Origin: an uncultured Campylobacter sp.
GTDB lineage: Bacteria; Campylobacterota; Campylobacteria; Campylobacterales; Campylobacteraceae
Direction: 5' to 3'
Assembly: GCF_938030145.1 (NCBI RefSeq)
Contig: NZ_CALHGM010000032.1
Span: forward strand, 1-64,000
Length of the DNA stretch: 64,000 nucleotides
Under the pieces are notes generated by a model. The model was given only the letters and a program-made list of their open reading frames with translations. It made no database searches and was not told where the DNA came from. The translations under genes were made by a program, and so were the position numbers. How positions within the stretch are numbered: the stretch's first letter is position 1; each line of letters begins with the position of its first letter. Shown in pieces: positions 63,807-64,000 of this stretch.

Positions 63807-64000
63807 TGGCACTTTTAAGCACAAAGGGCGTTTATGGGCTGGCTGCGATTTTGCAGATCGCCAAAGCTAGCGAAGTAGCGCCGATAAGTATCAAAGAGAT
63901 CGCCGAGCGTACGGGAGTTTCTAAGAATTATTTGGAGCAAATTCTAAATACCCTTAGAAACGAAAAGCTAGTGTGTAGCATCAAAGGTAAAAACGGCGGT
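63806..64000 (+). CDS. Rrf2-family transcriptional regulator (3' end outside window)
   Basis: The start ATG at 63806 overlaps the metY stop (TAATG). The 65 residues in the window read MALLSTKGVYGLAAILQIAK, then ISIKEIAERTGVSKNYLEQI and LRNEKLVCSIKGKNGG, the winged helix of Rrf2 proteins with the usual recognition helix and wing. Rrf2 regulators include CymR (cysteine metabolism) and IscR; the link with metY suggests a CymR-like sulfur regulator. The effector domain is beyond the edge. Confidence 0.88.
   Translation, partial: MALLSTKGVYGLAAILQIAKASEVAPISIKEIAERTGVSKNYLEQILNTLRNEKLVCSIKGKNGG

Noticed and set aside
1..64000. tRNA, rRNA, CRISPR array, insertion sequence or prophage
   Set aside because: Looked for T-loop motifs, regular 24-40-base repeats with spacers, transposase motifs and terminal inverted repeats by eye; none found. 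A short or degenerate element could still be missed.

Overview
This window looks like a chromosomal segment from a Campylobacter with unusually high GC, of the oral C. gracilis / C. rectus / C. showae kind. That placement is an inference from several things: a PEB4-type foldase, a DUF2018 protein beside a prenyl synthase, hemA and proS (the C. jejuni Cj0540-Cj0543 order as I recall it), the aspA-dcuA pair, pta-ackA, and intergenic DNA saturated with AAATTT-type words. I see no rRNA, tRNA, CRISPR array or insertion sequence.

Layout. 1-3.6 kb: the passenger part of a large autotransporter, cut by the left edge, with a consensus promoter and a ten-G tract upstream. 4.1-6.8 kb: three tandem paralogous amino-acid binding proteins without permease or ATPase. 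7-17.4 kb: a D-amino-acid transaminase, a DUF3137 protein, a Pif1-like helicase, an NlpC/P60 lipoprotein, an isoprenylcysteine-methyltransferase-like membrane protein, a metal-chelate binding protein, a flotillin and hypotheticals. 17.5-26.7 kb: a frameshifted TauE/SafE gene, a 27-residue membrane peptide, a two-component system divergent from a CsgG/DUF4810/GNA1162 lipoprotein trio, a frameshifted tyrosine phosphatase and a SUKH-like protein. 26.7-28.1 kb: a long gap with an orphan terminator. 28.1-35.1 kb: flavodoxin-fold reductase, dcuA, aspA, DedA, PEB4 and metQ. 35.3-42.9 kb: valS, a 48-residue membrane protein, diaminopimelate dehydrogenase, metN, then a Met/Lys-rich small periplasmic protein in an operon with a second two-component system. 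43-53.3 kb: ackA-pta, a ComEA-like helix-hairpin-helix protein with a polyproline tail, ilvI-ilvH-lpxD, a peptidase E-like protein and mdaB. 53.8-55.2 kb: two broken genes. 55.7-62.3 kb: proS, hemA, prenyl synthase, DUF2018, a HAD hydrolase and a small helical protein. 62.5-64 kb: metY and an Rrf2 regulator cut by the right edge.

How the genes fit together. Aspartase plus DcuA supply fumarate from aspartate and exchange C4-dicarboxylates, as expected of an anaerobic or microaerobic respirer; Pta-AckA interconvert acetyl-CoA and acetate. MetQ, MetN, MetY and Rrf2 cover methionine and sulfur; IlvIH branched-chain amino acids; Ddh one-step meso-diaminopimelate synthesis; LpxD lipid A.

The most unusual signal is that five housekeeping proteins (ValS, Pta, HemA, prenyl synthase, HAD hydrolase) carry in-frame low-complexity insertions of about 35-90 residues whose DNA resembles the AAATTT-rich intergenic filler. 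Four genes are broken by single-base events (three frameshifts, one nonsense codon), which may be true decay or sequence error. All family calls come from reading the sequence; no database search was run.
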